DNA of 64,000 bases from Alkalilimnicola sp. S0819 (lineage in GTDB: Bacteria; Pseudomonadota; Gammaproteobacteria; Nitrococcales; WHIW01). Every line of letters starts with the position of its first letter. Position 1 is the stretch's first letter. A program made the position numbers and the translations under genes. The stretch lies in contig NZ_WHIW01000002.1 in assembly GCF_009295635.1 (NCBI RefSeq), positions 186,001 to 250,000 on the forward strand, in the 5' to 3' direction. The notes under the pieces were generated by a model, which was not told the origin of the DNA, did not search any database, and saw nothing but the letters and a program-made list of their open reading frames with translations. Below, piece after piece: positions 9,224-17,087 of this stretch.

Positions 9224-9802
9224 ATGACTATCGTTGATCTGGTGATCCTCGGGATCCTGGCCCTGTCGGCGCTGATCAGCCTGCTGCGCGGCTTCGTGCG
9301 CGAAGTGATGTCCGTGATCGTCTGGGTTGCCGCCGTCTGGATCGGCGTGCGTTTCGCCGGCTCCCTCTCCGTTTACCTGGTCGACTACATTGCCTCCCCG
9401 AGCCTGCGCATGGGCGTGGCCTTCGTGGTCCTGTTCGTCGCCACCCTGCTGCTGGGCGCGCTGATCAATCATTTGGCCAGCCAGCTCGTGAGCAAGACCG
9501 GGCTGAGCGGCACGGACCGTATGCTGGGCGTGGTCTTCGGTGTGCTGCGCGGAGTGCTGGTGGTGGGCGTGCTGGTGCTGTTGGCGGGCCTGACGGCCTT
9601 GCCCCAGGAGGGCTGGTGGCGTGATTCCCGGCTGATCGGCCACCTGCAGCGCGGCGTATGCGCGGTGGCGGTGAGCGAGCTGTTCGCGGGTCTGATGGTT
9701 TACTCGCCTGTGCTGGACGGCCAGGCAATGGCGGCGGGGCGGCCCGCCGCCTCCTATTGGTCGGACTTCTGTGCGGCAGCGGAACGACCGCCGGGTTCCT
9801 AG
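9224..9802 (+). CDS. cvpA: CvpA family membrane protein
   Basis: A 192-residue inner-membrane protein with about four hydrophobic segments (near residues 3-20, 27-45, 63-85 and 103-125) and the family's [15 protein letters not shown] and [18 protein letters not shown] segments. Colicin V production proteins are needed for envelope integrity; their biochemical role is unresolved. GTG 9221 directly precedes ATG 9224; either could be used. purF follows after 29 bp, the conserved cvpA-purF pair. Confidence 0.92.
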   Translation: MTIVDLVILGILALSALISLLRGFVREVMSVIVWVAAVWIGVRFAGSLSVYLVDYIASPSLRMGVAFVVLFVATLLLGALINHLASQLVSKTGLSGTDRMLGVVFGVLRGVLVVGVLVLLAGLTALPQEGWWRDSRLIGHLQRGVCAVAVSELFAGLMVYSPVLDGQAMAAGRPAASYWSDFCAAAERPPGS

Positions 9803-9831
9803 CTTTTAGAGCGCTCAAGACAAGAGGGTTT

Positions 9832-11343
9832 ATGTGCGGCATTATCGGCATGGTGGGCAAGAGCCCGGTCAACCAGGCGCTCTATGACGCCCTGACCGTC
9901 ATCCAGCATCGCGGCCAGGACGCGGCCGGGATCATGACCTACGACCAGGGACAACTGTTCCTGCGCAAGGACAACGGCCTGGTGCGGGATGTGTTCCGTA
10001 CCCGGCACATGCTGCAGCTGCGGGGCAATATGGGCATCGGCCATGTGCGCTACCCCACCGCCGGCTGCTCCAGCTCCGCCGAGGCCCAGCCTTTCTACGT
10101 CAACTCCCCCTACGGCATCAGCCTGGCGCACAACGGCAATCTCACCAACGGCGAGCAGTTGAAGGGCGAGATCTACCGCGAGGATCTGCGCCACATCAAC
10201 ACCAGCTCCGACTCGGAGGTGCTGCTCAACGTCTTCGCCCACGAGCTGCAGGCCCAGGGCAAGCTGCGCATCGGCCCCGAGGATGTGTTCGCCGCCGTTA
10301 CCGCCGTGCACAAGCGCGCCCGGGGTGCCTATGCGGCGGTGGCCATGATCAACGGTTACGGCATTCTCGGCTTCCGCGACGCCTACGGCATCCGCCCGCT
10401 GTGCTTCGGCAAACGCGAGACGGAGGCCGGGGCGGAGTACATGCTCGCGTCGGAGAGCGTGGCGCTGGATGTGCTGGGCTTCAAGCTGGTGCGCGACGTG
10501 GCGCCCGGCGAGGCGGTGTTCATCGATATGGACGGGCAGCTGCACACCCGCCAGTGCGTGGACAAGCCGGTCTACGCGCCCTGCATCTTCGAGTTCGTCT
10601 ATCTGGCCCGCCCCGATTCCATGATCGATGATGTGGCGGTGCACAAGGCGCGGCTGCGCATGGGCGAGAAGCTGGCGGCCAAGGTGCTGCGCGAGTGGCC
10701 CGATCATGATATCGACGTGGTCATTCCCATTCCCGATACCAGCCGCACCGTGGCTCTGGAAATGTCCTACAAGCTGGGCGTGACCTTCCGCGAAGGGTTC
10801 ATGAAGAACCGCTATATCGGCCGCACCTTCATCATGCCGGGGCAAACCCAGCGCAAGAAGTCCGTGCGCCAGAAGCTCAACCCGGTGGAGCTGGAATTCC
10901 GCGGCAAGAACGTGATGCTGGTGGACGATTCCATTGTCCGCGGCACCACCTCGCAGCAGATTATCCAGATGGCCCGGGACGTGGGCGCCAAAAAGGTGTA
11001 CTTCGCCTCGGCGGCGCCGCCGGTGCGCTACCCCAATGTCTACGGCATCGATATGCCGGCCGCCCAGGAGCTGATCGCACACAACCGTAGCGAGCAGGAG
11101 ATCTGTGAGGCCATAGGCGCGGACCGGCTGGTGTTTCAGGAGCTGGATGACCTGGTGGCGGCGGTGCGTCGCGGCAACAAGGAGCTGGAGCAGCTGGACT
11201 GCTCCTGTTTCACCGGCGAGTACATCACCGGCGATGTCAGCACCGAGTATCTGTCGGAGCTGGAGGCGCAGCGCTCGGAAGAGAGCAAGCAGGCCCGGGA
11301 TGCCAATGAAGCCGCCACCATGGGGCTGCATAACCACGAGTGA
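9832..11343 (+). CDS. purF: Amidophosphoribosyltransferase
   Basis: First step of purine synthesis: transfers glutamine amide nitrogen to PRPP. The sequence begins MCGIIG, so Cys2 is the N-terminal nucleophile after Met removal and there is no propeptide, as in E. coli. The glutaminase domain has [11 protein letters not shown] and HNGNLTN, and the phosphoribosyltransferase domain has the PRPP loop [16 protein letters not shown] near residue 365. The 503-residue length matches the proteobacterial enzyme. Confidence 0.97.
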   Translation: MCGIIGMVGKSPVNQALYDALTVIQHRGQDAAGIMTYDQGQLFLRKDNGLVRDVFRTRHMLQLRGNMGIGHVRYPTAGCSSSAEAQPFYVNSPYGISLAHNGNLTNGEQLKGEIYREDLRHINTSSDSEVLLNVFAHELQAQGKLRIGPEDVFAAVTAVHKRARGAYAAVAMINGYGILGFRDAYGIRPLCFGKRETEAGAEYMLASESVALDVLGFKLVRDVAPGEAVFIDMDGQLHTRQCVDKPVYAPCIFEFVYLARPDSMIDDVAVHKARLRMGEKLAAKVLREWPDHDIDVVIPIPDTSRTVALEMSYKLGVTFREGFMKNRYIGRTFIMPGQTQRKKSVRQKLNPVELEFRGKNVMLVDDSIVRGTTSQQIIQMARDVGAKKVYFASAAPPVRYPNVYGIDMPAAQELIAHNRSEQEICEAIGADRLVFQELDDLVAAVRRGNKELEQLDCSCFTGEYITGDVSTEYLSELEAQRSEESKQARDANEAATMGLHNHE

Positions 11344-11363
11344 GCCGCGGCCGGCGTGGCGCG

Positions 11364-11416
11364 GCGCCCGGGGACGACCCCGGTGCGCGACATGAGGTTT
11401 CGGGGACGGCCCCGGC
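11364..11416 (+). promoter_or_regulatory. Guanidine-II (mini-ykkC) riboswitch
   Basis: Two GC-rich stem-loops with the diagnostic ACGR tetraloops. Hairpin 1 has loop ACGA at 11374-11377 on a CCGGGG/CCCCGG stem. Hairpin 2 has loop ACGG at 11406-11409 on a CGGGG/CCCCG stem. About 17 bases separate them and the element ends 16 bases before the sugE ATG. The CCCCG arm of hairpin 2 could alternatively pair with the CGGGG of the ribosome-binding site (11421-11425), giving a simple route for guanidine to free translation. The class and target gene match established knowledge. Confidence 0.92.
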
Positions 11417-11432
11417 TGTTCGGGGAATCGCG

Positions 11433-11753
11433 ATGTCCTGGTTGATGCTTTCCGTGGCGGGTTTGCTGGAAATTGTCTGGGCGCTGGGGCTCAAGCTCTC
11501 CGCCGGTTTCACCCGGCCCTGGATCGTGCTGATGACTCTGCTGGCCATGGTGGCGAGCTTTGCGCTGTTGGGGCTGGCCATGCGCCAGTTGCCGGTGGGG
11601 ACGGCCTATGCGGTGTGGACCGGCATAGGCGCGCTGGGCACGGCGCTGGCGGGTATGCTCTGGCTGGGGGATGCGACCAGCCCGGGGCGGGTGATTTCCC
11701 TGCTGCTGATCTTCATCGGCATCATCGGCTTGAAGCTCAGCAGCAGCGCTTGA
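11433..11753 (+). CDS. gdx: SugE/Gdx guanidinium exporter (SMR family)
   Basis: A 106-residue small multidrug resistance protein with four membrane helices. The essential proton/substrate Glu is residue 13 ([12 protein letters not shown]), and [16 protein letters not shown] is the typical helix-3 sequence of the SugE/Gdx branch. Family members export guanidinium in antiport with protons. The guanidine-II riboswitch immediately upstream makes this substrate very likely. The ATG at 11433 follows GGGGA at good distance. Confidence 0.93.
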   Translation: MSWLMLSVAGLLEIVWALGLKLSAGFTRPWIVLMTLLAMVASFALLGLAMRQLPVGTAYAVWTGIGALGTALAGMLWLGDATSPGRVISLLLIFIGIIGLKLSSSA

Positions 11754-11772
11754 GCGGGCGCCGGACGATCGC

Positions 11773-11791
11773 CACGACAGGGTTTGTCGTG
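11773..11791 (+). terminator. Short hairpin after the guanidinium exporter gene
   Basis: CACGACA and TGTCGTG enclose a GGGTT loop 20 bases after the stop. No T-run, so only a weak terminator candidate. Confidence 0.35.
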
Positions 11792-11856
11792 GGCTCTGTC
11801 AATCTCTTGGCCAGGAGGCGGTTCGCGCCTACCGGGTAGTGACTGTGAGGGAGTTC

Positions 11857-12411
11857 ATGATCCGTCGTTTGTTGTACCGCTGGACAGCCCGCTTGCGCTG
11901 CCGCCTGATCACGGTGGACGGCGAGCCGTACATGGAACGCTACTTCGTCGGCAAGCCCTTCGGCATCACCGTGTACCTGCACCGCTTCGTGCAGGGCGAC
12001 GGTGACAGGCACGTGCATGATCACCCCTGGACCTGGTCACTGGGCTGGGTGCTGGCCGGGGGTTATGAAGAAGAGCGCCTGACCGGTTTCGACCCGGTCC
12101 GGGGGTGGCACCAGAAGGTGCGCCGAGTGCGCTGGTGGCGGCCGAATTTCATCGGTCGTCGCACCTTTCACCGCATCACCGAGCCGCATCCGGAGACCTG
12201 GACGCTGTTCCTGCACGGCCGCAAGGTGAAGGGCTGGGGTTTTCTGGGCCCGGCCGAGGAGCTGTTGCCGGGCAAGCAGGGGGTGATATACCACCAGCCG
12301 CTCAATGTGGCCGCCAGCGATGGCTGGCGAGAGACCGGCCCGCTGGGGGCCGAGGCGGGTCGCGCGCCCCTGGACCACGGCCGCAGCGGGGCGCTGCGGA
12401 GCGGCGCATGA
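11857..12411 (+). CDS. Cupin-like protein of unknown function
   Basis: About 184 residues. The segment DRHVHDHPWTWSLGWVLAGGYEE has a metal-binding-like HxHDH pattern, and the strand-rich sequence around it suggests a cupin fold, with a later His in RRTFHRITE. No characterised family was recognised. ATG 11857 is preferred because TGAGG precedes it by six bases; GTG 11839 is an alternative. The gene overlaps the following DUF3293 gene by 4 bp, so the two are probably translated together. Confidence 0.6.
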   Translation: MIRRLLYRWTARLRCRLITVDGEPYMERYFVGKPFGITVYLHRFVQGDGDRHVHDHPWTWSLGWVLAGGYEEERLTGFDPVRGWHQKVRRVRWWRPNFIGRRTFHRITEPHPETWTLFLHGRKVKGWGFLGPAEELLPGKQGVIYHQPLNVAASDGWRETGPLGAEAGRAPLDHGRSGALRSGA

Positions 12412-12842
12412 GGCCCCCGGCCGATCCGCCCGCGGCGCTGCGGCAGGCCTATGCCGAGGCCTGGTACCGGGTGGACGCGGCGCCTACGCCTTTTCGACTG
12501 CAACCGGGCCAGCCCTGTGCGGCGCTGCACGCCCTGTATCGTGAACGCGGCGCGAAGTGTGCCTTGTTCATCAGCGCCTGCAACCCCTTCAGCCGTCTGT
12601 GCAGCGAGCAGGTCAATGCGGCTGCCCAGCAGCGCCTGCGTGCCGTACTGAAGCAGGAGAGCGATTGTGTGCTGGAGGCGGTGGGCGGCGATCCGGCCGG
12701 CGAGTGGCCGGACGAGCCCGCGTTTCTGGCCCTGGGGCTGGCGCGAGAGCGCGGCCTTGCCCTGGGGCGCGCCTTCGATCAGTACGCCGTGCTCTGGGCT
12801 GGCGCCGATGCGGTTCCCTGGCTGAGCTGGTGTTTTCCTTGA
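12408..12842 (+). CDS. DUF3293 family protein
   Basis: A 144-residue protein with the family features LRQAYAEAWYRV near the start, CALFISACNPFSRLCS in the middle and GRAFDQYAVLWAGADAVPWLSW at the end. No enzymatic function is established. It is translationally coupled to the cupin-like gene (ATGA overlap) and ends 82 bp from the convergent nirK gene. Confidence 0.75.
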   Translation: MRPPADPPAALRQAYAEAWYRVDAAPTPFRLQPGQPCAALHALYRERGAKCALFISACNPFSRLCSEQVNAAAQQRLRAVLKQESDCVLEAVGGDPAGEWPDEPAFLALGLARERGLALGRAFDQYAVLWAGADAVPWLSWCFP

Positions 12843-12874
12843 TCAGCGCCTCCTCACGATCGCGAAGAAGCAAA

Positions 12875-12907
12875 CAAAAAGGCCCGGCGAATGCCCGGGC
12901 CTTTTTT
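12875..12907. terminator. Bidirectional Rho-independent terminator between DUF3293 gene and nirK
   Basis: GGCCCGG (12881-12887) pairs with CCGGGCC (12895-12901). Six Ts follow on the plus strand and an A-run precedes, which becomes a T-run for the minus strand. It serves both convergent genes. Confidence 0.9.
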
Positions 12908-12923
12908 CCGGGAGCCGCCGGCC

Positions 12924-14318
12924 TTAGTGGCCGGAGTCGGGGTCGTAGGCCTCTTCGGTGTCGAACACTTCCGGGTCGGCCTTGCCGTTGACCTGCAGGA
13001 AGCCCACCAGGCCCTTCTCCAGCCGGGAGAGGGCGTGGTCCACCAGCAGGTAGCGGCCCGGGTAGTCCACTTCGAACTCCACCATGGTCGCGCCACCCGG
13101 GGCCACCAGCGTGGTCTGCACGTCGGTCAGCGGCGGGCTGGTCAGCGAGGCCTGGTCGTAGACCTTGTCGAAGATCTCGCCGATGACGTGGAAGCTGGAG
13201 ACCAGGTTGGGTCCGCCCACACCGAAGAAGATGCGCACGTTCTCACCCACGTTGGCTTCCATGTTGTGGGTCTTGGTCAGGGCGTCCATGGAACCGTTGA
13301 AGGTCAGGTGCTCCGGCCGCTCGTCCAGCATCTTGTCCAGCGAGAACTCCTGATGGCCGCGGGTGCCGTGACGCTCGGCGGTGTAGAGCTCGCCCTGCAT
13401 CACGTAGAACTCCCGATCCACCTTGCTCAGGCCGCCTTCCGGCTCCACCAGGATCATCCCGTACATGCCATTGGAAATGTGCTGGGCGACCATGGGGGTG
13501 GCGCAGTGGTACACGTACAGCCCGGGCGCCATCGCCTTGAAGCTGAAGCTCTTGCTCTGGCCCGGGGCCGCCTGGGTGTAGGTGGCGCCGCCGCCGGGGC
13601 CGGTGACCGCATGGAAGTCCACGGAGTGGATATGGTTGCTGTCCTCGGCGTTGGCCAGGTTTACCTTCACCGTGTCACCCACGCGCACCCGCACGAAGGG
13701 GCCGGGCACCGTGTTGTTGAAGGTCCAGTAGGTGTAGGTGCTGCCGTCGGCCAGCTTGCCCACCACCTCGGTGGTCTCCAGGTTCAGGGTGAGGGTCTTG
13801 GGCCCGCGGTTACCCACCGGTTCGCCCACTTCCGTCGGGTCCTTGGAGATGTCCAGCGCGTCGCTCTCGACTTCTTCCTGGGGCTCGCCGACGATCAGCT
13901 TGCCGAACATGCCGGCGGCCTTGTGACCGGGCAGGGTGCACAGATACTCGAACACACCGTCCTTGCTGGCGCGGAAGGAGATGGCCGTGGCCGAGCCCTT
14001 GCCACCGATGTCGTCGGAGTCGGCGCCGAATTCCGGCACGGCCACGTCGTGGATGGCGCCGTCGCCATTGATCAGGTTGATCTGTACCACGGCGCCGGAC
14101 GGCACGCGCAGATCAGGATTCACCTGATCCTTGATCTCGCCCTTGTCGCCGATGAACACCAGTTTCCCTTCGGAGATCGCGGTGCGCAGGGTGAAGGTGA
14201 CATCCGGGGTGATGTCGGAGGGCGAGGGGTGCTTGGCCACCGCCGGTGTCGCCACCAGCGCCGCCAACAGAAGGGCGACTATCAAGCCGCCCAGGGTGAG
14301 TCGGGCATGGGTTTTCAT
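12924..14318 (-). CDS. nirK: Copper nitrite reductase NirK with extra N-terminal cupredoxin domain
   Basis: Periplasmic reduction of nitrite to nitric oxide. A 464-residue precursor with a signal peptide (residues 1-28, cleavage near AVA). Residues 35-145 form an extra cupredoxin domain with type 1 copper ligands His90, Cys127, His132 and Met137. The NirK core follows: His231 and Cys272/His280/Met285 for type 1 copper; His236, His271 and His428 for type 2 copper; catalytic Asp234 and His377. The Cys-to-His spacing and HISNGMYG match the AniA-like class II. Translation starts at ATG 14318 behind GGAG. A three-domain plan like this is known from Hyphomicrobium NirK, where the extra domain is implicated in electron delivery. 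Confidence 0.95.
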   Translation of the reverse strand: MKTHARLTLGGLIVALLLAALVATPAVAKHPSPSDITPDVTFTLRTAISEGKLVFIGDKGEIKDQVNPDLRVPSGAVVQINLINGDGAIHDVAVPEFGADSDDIGGKGSATAISFRASKDGVFEYLCTLPGHKAAGMFGKLIVGEPQEEVESDALDISKDPTEVGEPVGNRGPKTLTLNLETTEVVGKLADGSTYTYWTFNNTVPGPFVRVRVGDTVKVNLANAEDSNHIHSVDFHAVTGPGGGATYTQAAPGQSKSFSFKAMAPGLYVYHCATPMVAQHISNGMYGMILVEPEGGLSKVDREFYVMQGELYTAERHGTRGHQEFSLDKMLDERPEHLTFNGSMDALTKTHNMEANVGENVRIFFGVGGPNLVSSFHVIGEIFDKVYDQASLTSPPLTDVQTTLVAPGGATMVEFEVDYPGRYLLVDHALSRLEKGLVGFLQVNGKADPEVFDTEEAYDPDSGH

Positions 14319-14354
14319 GGTTTTCGTCTCCACTAACGAGGGTTTCAAGCCGTC

Positions 14355-14403
14355 GGGGACAAAAGTAGTGCATGATCGCAATGTTTAACTTGATCCAGCT
14401 CAA
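14355..14403 (-). promoter_or_regulatory. FNR/DNR-type promoter of nirK
   Basis: On the minus strand, TTGAG-N4-ATCAA at 14390-14403 matches the FNR-family site TTGAT-N4-ATCAA with one mismatch. A -10-like TACTTT lies at 14362-14367, which puts the box centre at -41.5 from a predicted start at 14355 (class II activation). The ATG is 37 bases further. Either an oxygen-sensing FNR/Anr or an NO-sensing Dnr protein could use it. Confidence 0.7.
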
Positions 14404-14436
14404 GAGAGGGTGCGGGTTTATCCGCTGGGTCGAAGA

Positions 14437-14501
14437 TAAAGAAAACGCCCTCCAAGGAGGGCGTTGAGGGCTTGGAGGAGCAAGCCGAAATGAAACCAAT
14501 G
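14437..14501 (-). ncRNA. Candidate anaerobically induced small RNA (about 63 nt)
   Basis: Predicted from signals only. An FNR-type promoter (see 14508-14549) places a transcription start at 14500-14501, and a strong intrinsic terminator ends the transcript near 14438. The RNA would fold into a 5' single strand beginning near UUGGUUUCAUUUCG, a 6-bp stem-loop (GGCUUG/CAAGCC, 14469-14486) with the loop CUCCUC, and the terminator hairpin. CUCCUC is complementary to Shine-Dalgarno sequences, a feature of several trans-acting sRNAs. No credible reading frame is present on this strand. Confidence 0.55.
14438..14465 (-). terminator. Rho-independent terminator, minus strand
   Basis: AACGCCCTCC and GGAGGGCGTT (14444-14465) form a 10-bp inverted repeat with a very small loop. 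Read on the minus strand it is followed by TTCTTTA, including the pairing Ts a T-rich tail. It lies over 200 bp from the end of the antiporter gene, so a separate short transcript is the likelier client. Confidence 0.8.
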
Positions 14502-14507
14502 GAACAA

Positions 14508-14549
14508 AAGATAGCGCGGCTTTAGATCTTTGGCCTTGATTCAGATCAA
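14508..14549 (-). promoter_or_regulatory. Perfect FNR/DNR box with matching -10 element
   Basis: TTGATTCAGATCAA at 14536-14549 is a perfect FNR-family site. On the minus strand a TATCTT hexamer occupies 14508-14513, exactly the -7 to -12 interval if the box centre is at -41.5. No protein gene starts downstream on this strand before a terminator, so the promoter appears to drive the short RNA described at 14437-14501. Confidence 0.72.
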
Positions 14550-14575
14550 GGCGCGGCGGACGGTCCCGGCGCGGT

Positions 14576-14596
14576 GGGAACGCCCGGCACGTTCCC
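14576..14596 (-). terminator. Inverted repeat downstream of the antiporter gene
   Basis: GGGAACG and CGTTCCC enclose seven bases, about 75 bases past the stop of the minus-strand antiporter gene. There is no T-tract; a weak terminator is possible. Confidence 0.3.
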
Positions 14597-14670
14597 CCGG
14601 TAACGGTGCCCCAGCCGCCGTGCCCCTGTCGCGGGGCGAGTGCCGGTTCATGCCTTTCGCTCCTCGCGAG

Positions 14671-15690
14671 TCAGTAGCGCAGATTGATCAGCACCATGGC
14701 CAAGGCGTAGGCGATCAGGATCACGACGCTCTCCAGCCCGATATTGCCCGGCCCCCGGCGCTGTCGATACAGCAAGCCCAGCAGCACGACCGCCGTCATG
14801 AACAGTGTCAGCGCGATCAGCGTCCGGTCCGGGGCGTCGACATGCTGATAAATCGGCCCCTCGCGGTAGGCGACATCCGCCACGCCCACCATTAGCGTAT
14901 CGAAGGTGTTGCCACCGATGATTCCGCCCACCGCCAGGGTCAGCGCGCCGCGCCGTACCGCCGCCACCGAGGTGATCAGTTCCGGCAAGGAGGTGCCCAC
15001 GCCCACCACCATGGCGCCCACGGCTGTCTCCGCCAGCCCCAGGTGGTGTATCAGCGCTTGCCCGGACTCTCCCAGGAGCCAACCCGACCCGGCTACCACC
15101 GCACCGGTGGACAGCAGCCCCAGTGCCAGGGAGAGGCCGCTTCTAGGGGGGTGGTTTTCCGCTCGCAGGTCCAGCCGGGTTTCATGGGTGATGCGCGGTT
15201 GCCACATGGGTTGCTGGTGGCCGGCACCCACCAGGCGCATGCCCAGCGCGTAGGCCAGCAGCAACAGCGGTGTGACCGGGTGGATACTCCACAGGCTCAT
15301 GGGCGGGGCGAGGGTGGCGACCAGGATCAGGCTGAGGATCAACAACAGCACGGTCGCGGAGAGGAGATTGGGCAGGGATGCGGCGGCGTGCTCCAGGTTC
15401 ACCCGCCGCAGCGTGACGTCGGCGACCGCAAGGAAAGCGGTCTGAGCGGCGATGCCACCCACGGCGGTGGAGACCGCCAGCGACGCGTAGCCTTGAGCCG
15501 CCGCCGACGTGACGGCGGTGATGTCGGCCAGCGAGGTGACTGCGCCGAGCAGGGTGGCGCCTATCAAAGCCTCGCCCGCGCCGGTGCGGTCCGCGACCTC
15601 GTCGGCGATGGCCACCAGCCGGGTGCCCGCCGCGGTGATGCAGACCACGGCCAGCCCCAGCGCGAGCCAGCTGACTTCCAGCGACCACAT
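14671..15690 (-). CDS. CaCA-family sodium/calcium exchanger-like protein
   Basis: A 339-residue membrane protein with two homologous halves of about five helices each. The second alpha repeat is canonical: GVGTSLPELITSVAAV followed by GGIIGGNTFDTLMVG. The first repeat is degenerate (GAVTSLADITAVTSAA then GGIAAQTAFLAVAD), with LAD in place of LPE and Gln where Asn is expected, so ion specificity may differ from YrbG-type exchangers. A less conserved loop with many charged residues separates the halves. ATG 15690 is chosen because the longer frame upstream is low-complexity Arg/Pro sequence. Confidence 0.82.
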   Translation of the reverse strand: MWSLEVSWLALGLAVVCITAAGTRLVAIADEVADRTGAGEALIGATLLGAVTSLADITAVTSAAAQGYASLAVSTAVGGIAAQTAFLAVADVTLRRVNLEHAAASLPNLLSATVLLLILSLILVATLAPPMSLWSIHPVTPLLLLAYALGMRLVGAGHQQPMWQPRITHETRLDLRAENHPPRSGLSLALGLLSTGAVVAGSGWLLGESGQALIHHLGLAETAVGAMVVGVGTSLPELITSVAAVRRGALTLAVGGIIGGNTFDTLMVGVADVAYREGPIYQHVDAPDRTLIALTLFMTAVVLLGLLYRQRRGPGNIGLESVVILIAYALAMVLINLRY

Positions 15691-15845
15691 GGCTAGGGAG
15701 GCACTGATCGATGTCCGGGGACAGCGGCGACGGCGCGGCGCCCCGCGGCTCCGTTGCCGCCCTTGCCGGGGGCTGCGGCCATTGGCCGCGGGCCTCCTGG
15801 TGTAGCATGGGACGGCATCCGGTGGTCGTCGTGGGGGAGGGCGCG

Positions 15846-16946
15846 GTGAGAACGATTCTGTGGCTTGCGCTGCTGGCCTCCATGCTGATCGTGACGGCCT
15901 GGGAGCCCATGCCGGTGGAGGAGCGCCTGGTACGCATCCGCGCCGAGGAGGCCGTGCCCCACTTCCCGGGTCTGGCCGAAGAGCCCCTGGAGGTGCAGGC
16001 CGTTTTGGTCGATTACGCCCGGGACCCTCTGCTGTTGCTGCAGGCCCGGGCGGCACTGTTGCGCCACCCCGAGATGGCCAGGGCGATACTGGCGCGGTAT
16101 GGGCCGGAGCCGGAGTTTCATCGGGTTCTGCGTGATCATGGCCCCGCCGTCCTGCTGCCGATCGAGTATTTCATTCGCAACGATGTGGGTTCGGTGGCGG
16201 CCTTGAACCAGCTCCTCGATCGCTACGAGGCCCTGAAGTGGGCCGCGACGAACTGGTGGGACGGCACCGGCGATCAGCCGATGCCGGCGGCCACCCCGCT
16301 CGGCCCCGCGCAGCGCGGCTGGGTTGCGGTGAACTTCATCGCCGCGCAGGGGCATGATTTTCTCGGCCAGTTTCTCATGGGTGCCCGGGGCGAAGTCCAA
16401 TGGATCCAGACCGAGCGGGTGCTTGAGGGCACCACGGCGTTCTTCAGTAGCGGCATCAGGGGGCTGGAGGTCAGGGCGCTGCGCGGTGAGCAACTGCGCG
16501 CGGAGGATCTGGGCTGGGCCGCGGTGGATGCGCTGGTGGTGATGAGCGCGGTGAAAGTGCTTCGATTGGGCCGGGCGGCGGCCGGGGTCGGGACGGCGGC
16601 GCGCTCCGGTCGCGCCGCCGGCTACGGCAGCCGCTTGCTGCAGGCCGGGCGTTACGGCCTGCAGGGCATGCGTTATGCCAAATGGCCCGCGGCGATTGGC
16701 GTGGCCTATCTGGTGCTCAACCATCCAGCGCTCATCAATGATGCGCTGGCGGGTCTGGCGCGTGCGGCAGGCTGGCCGCCGTGGCTGGTGCAGATTGCGG
16801 GGTGGACCCTGTTGTTGCTGCCCATGCTTTACCTGCTCTCGATACTTTTCCGCCTGCTTGCCGGGCCGCTTGCCTGGTTGCTCGGCCGGGGGGCGGGTGT
16901 GCTGCGCCGTTATCGTTGGCGAGCCAGGCCTTCGGACGGCGCGTAG
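15846..16946 (+). CDS. Membrane-anchored protein of unknown function
   Basis: About 366 residues from GTG 15846, which follows GGGGAGG at five bases. An N-terminal membrane helix (TILWLALLASMLIVTAW) is followed by a soluble helical region to about residue 220 (PLLLLQARAALLRHPEMARAI resembles a degraded alpha-helical repeat), then three hydrophobic segments near the C-terminus ending in an Arg-rich tail. I recognise no family. It is divergent from the antiporter gene and upstream of the polysaccharide locus; any link to either is unproven. Confidence 0.65.
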   Translation: MRTILWLALLASMLIVTAWEPMPVEERLVRIRAEEAVPHFPGLAEEPLEVQAVLVDYARDPLLLLQARAALLRHPEMARAILARYGPEPEFHRVLRDHGPAVLLPIEYFIRNDVGSVAALNQLLDRYEALKWAATNWWDGTGDQPMPAATPLGPAQRGWVAVNFIAAQGHDFLGQFLMGARGEVQWIQTERVLEGTTAFFSSGIRGLEVRALRGEQLRAEDLGWAAVDALVVMSAVKVLRLGRAAAGVGTAARSGRAAGYGSRLLQAGRYGLQGMRYAKWPAAIGVAYLVLNHPALINDALAGLARAAGWPPWLVQIAGWTLLLLPMLYLLSILFRLLAGPLAWLLGRGAGVLRRYRWRARPSDGA

Positions 16947-17087
16947 CGATTCCCCGCCAGCCACACCCTTCGCACTTGGAACTTGCCCCCGCAGACCACA
17001 CAACGACCTCGGGGTCGCTATTAGCTGCTCTCAGCGCAACGAGGCATTGCAAGCGAAGAACAGGCCTGGTCTGGCTCAGGGGGGAAG

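Noticed and set aside
12891-14336. A 481-codon frame antisense to nirK
   Set aside because: NirK has all copper ligands and a signal peptide on the other strand; the antisense product is His/Val/Gly-rich without motifs.
14530-14895. Plus-strand frame starting near the perfect FNR box
   Set aside because: It runs antisense into the antiporter gene, and the -10 element that fits the FNR box is on the minus strand.
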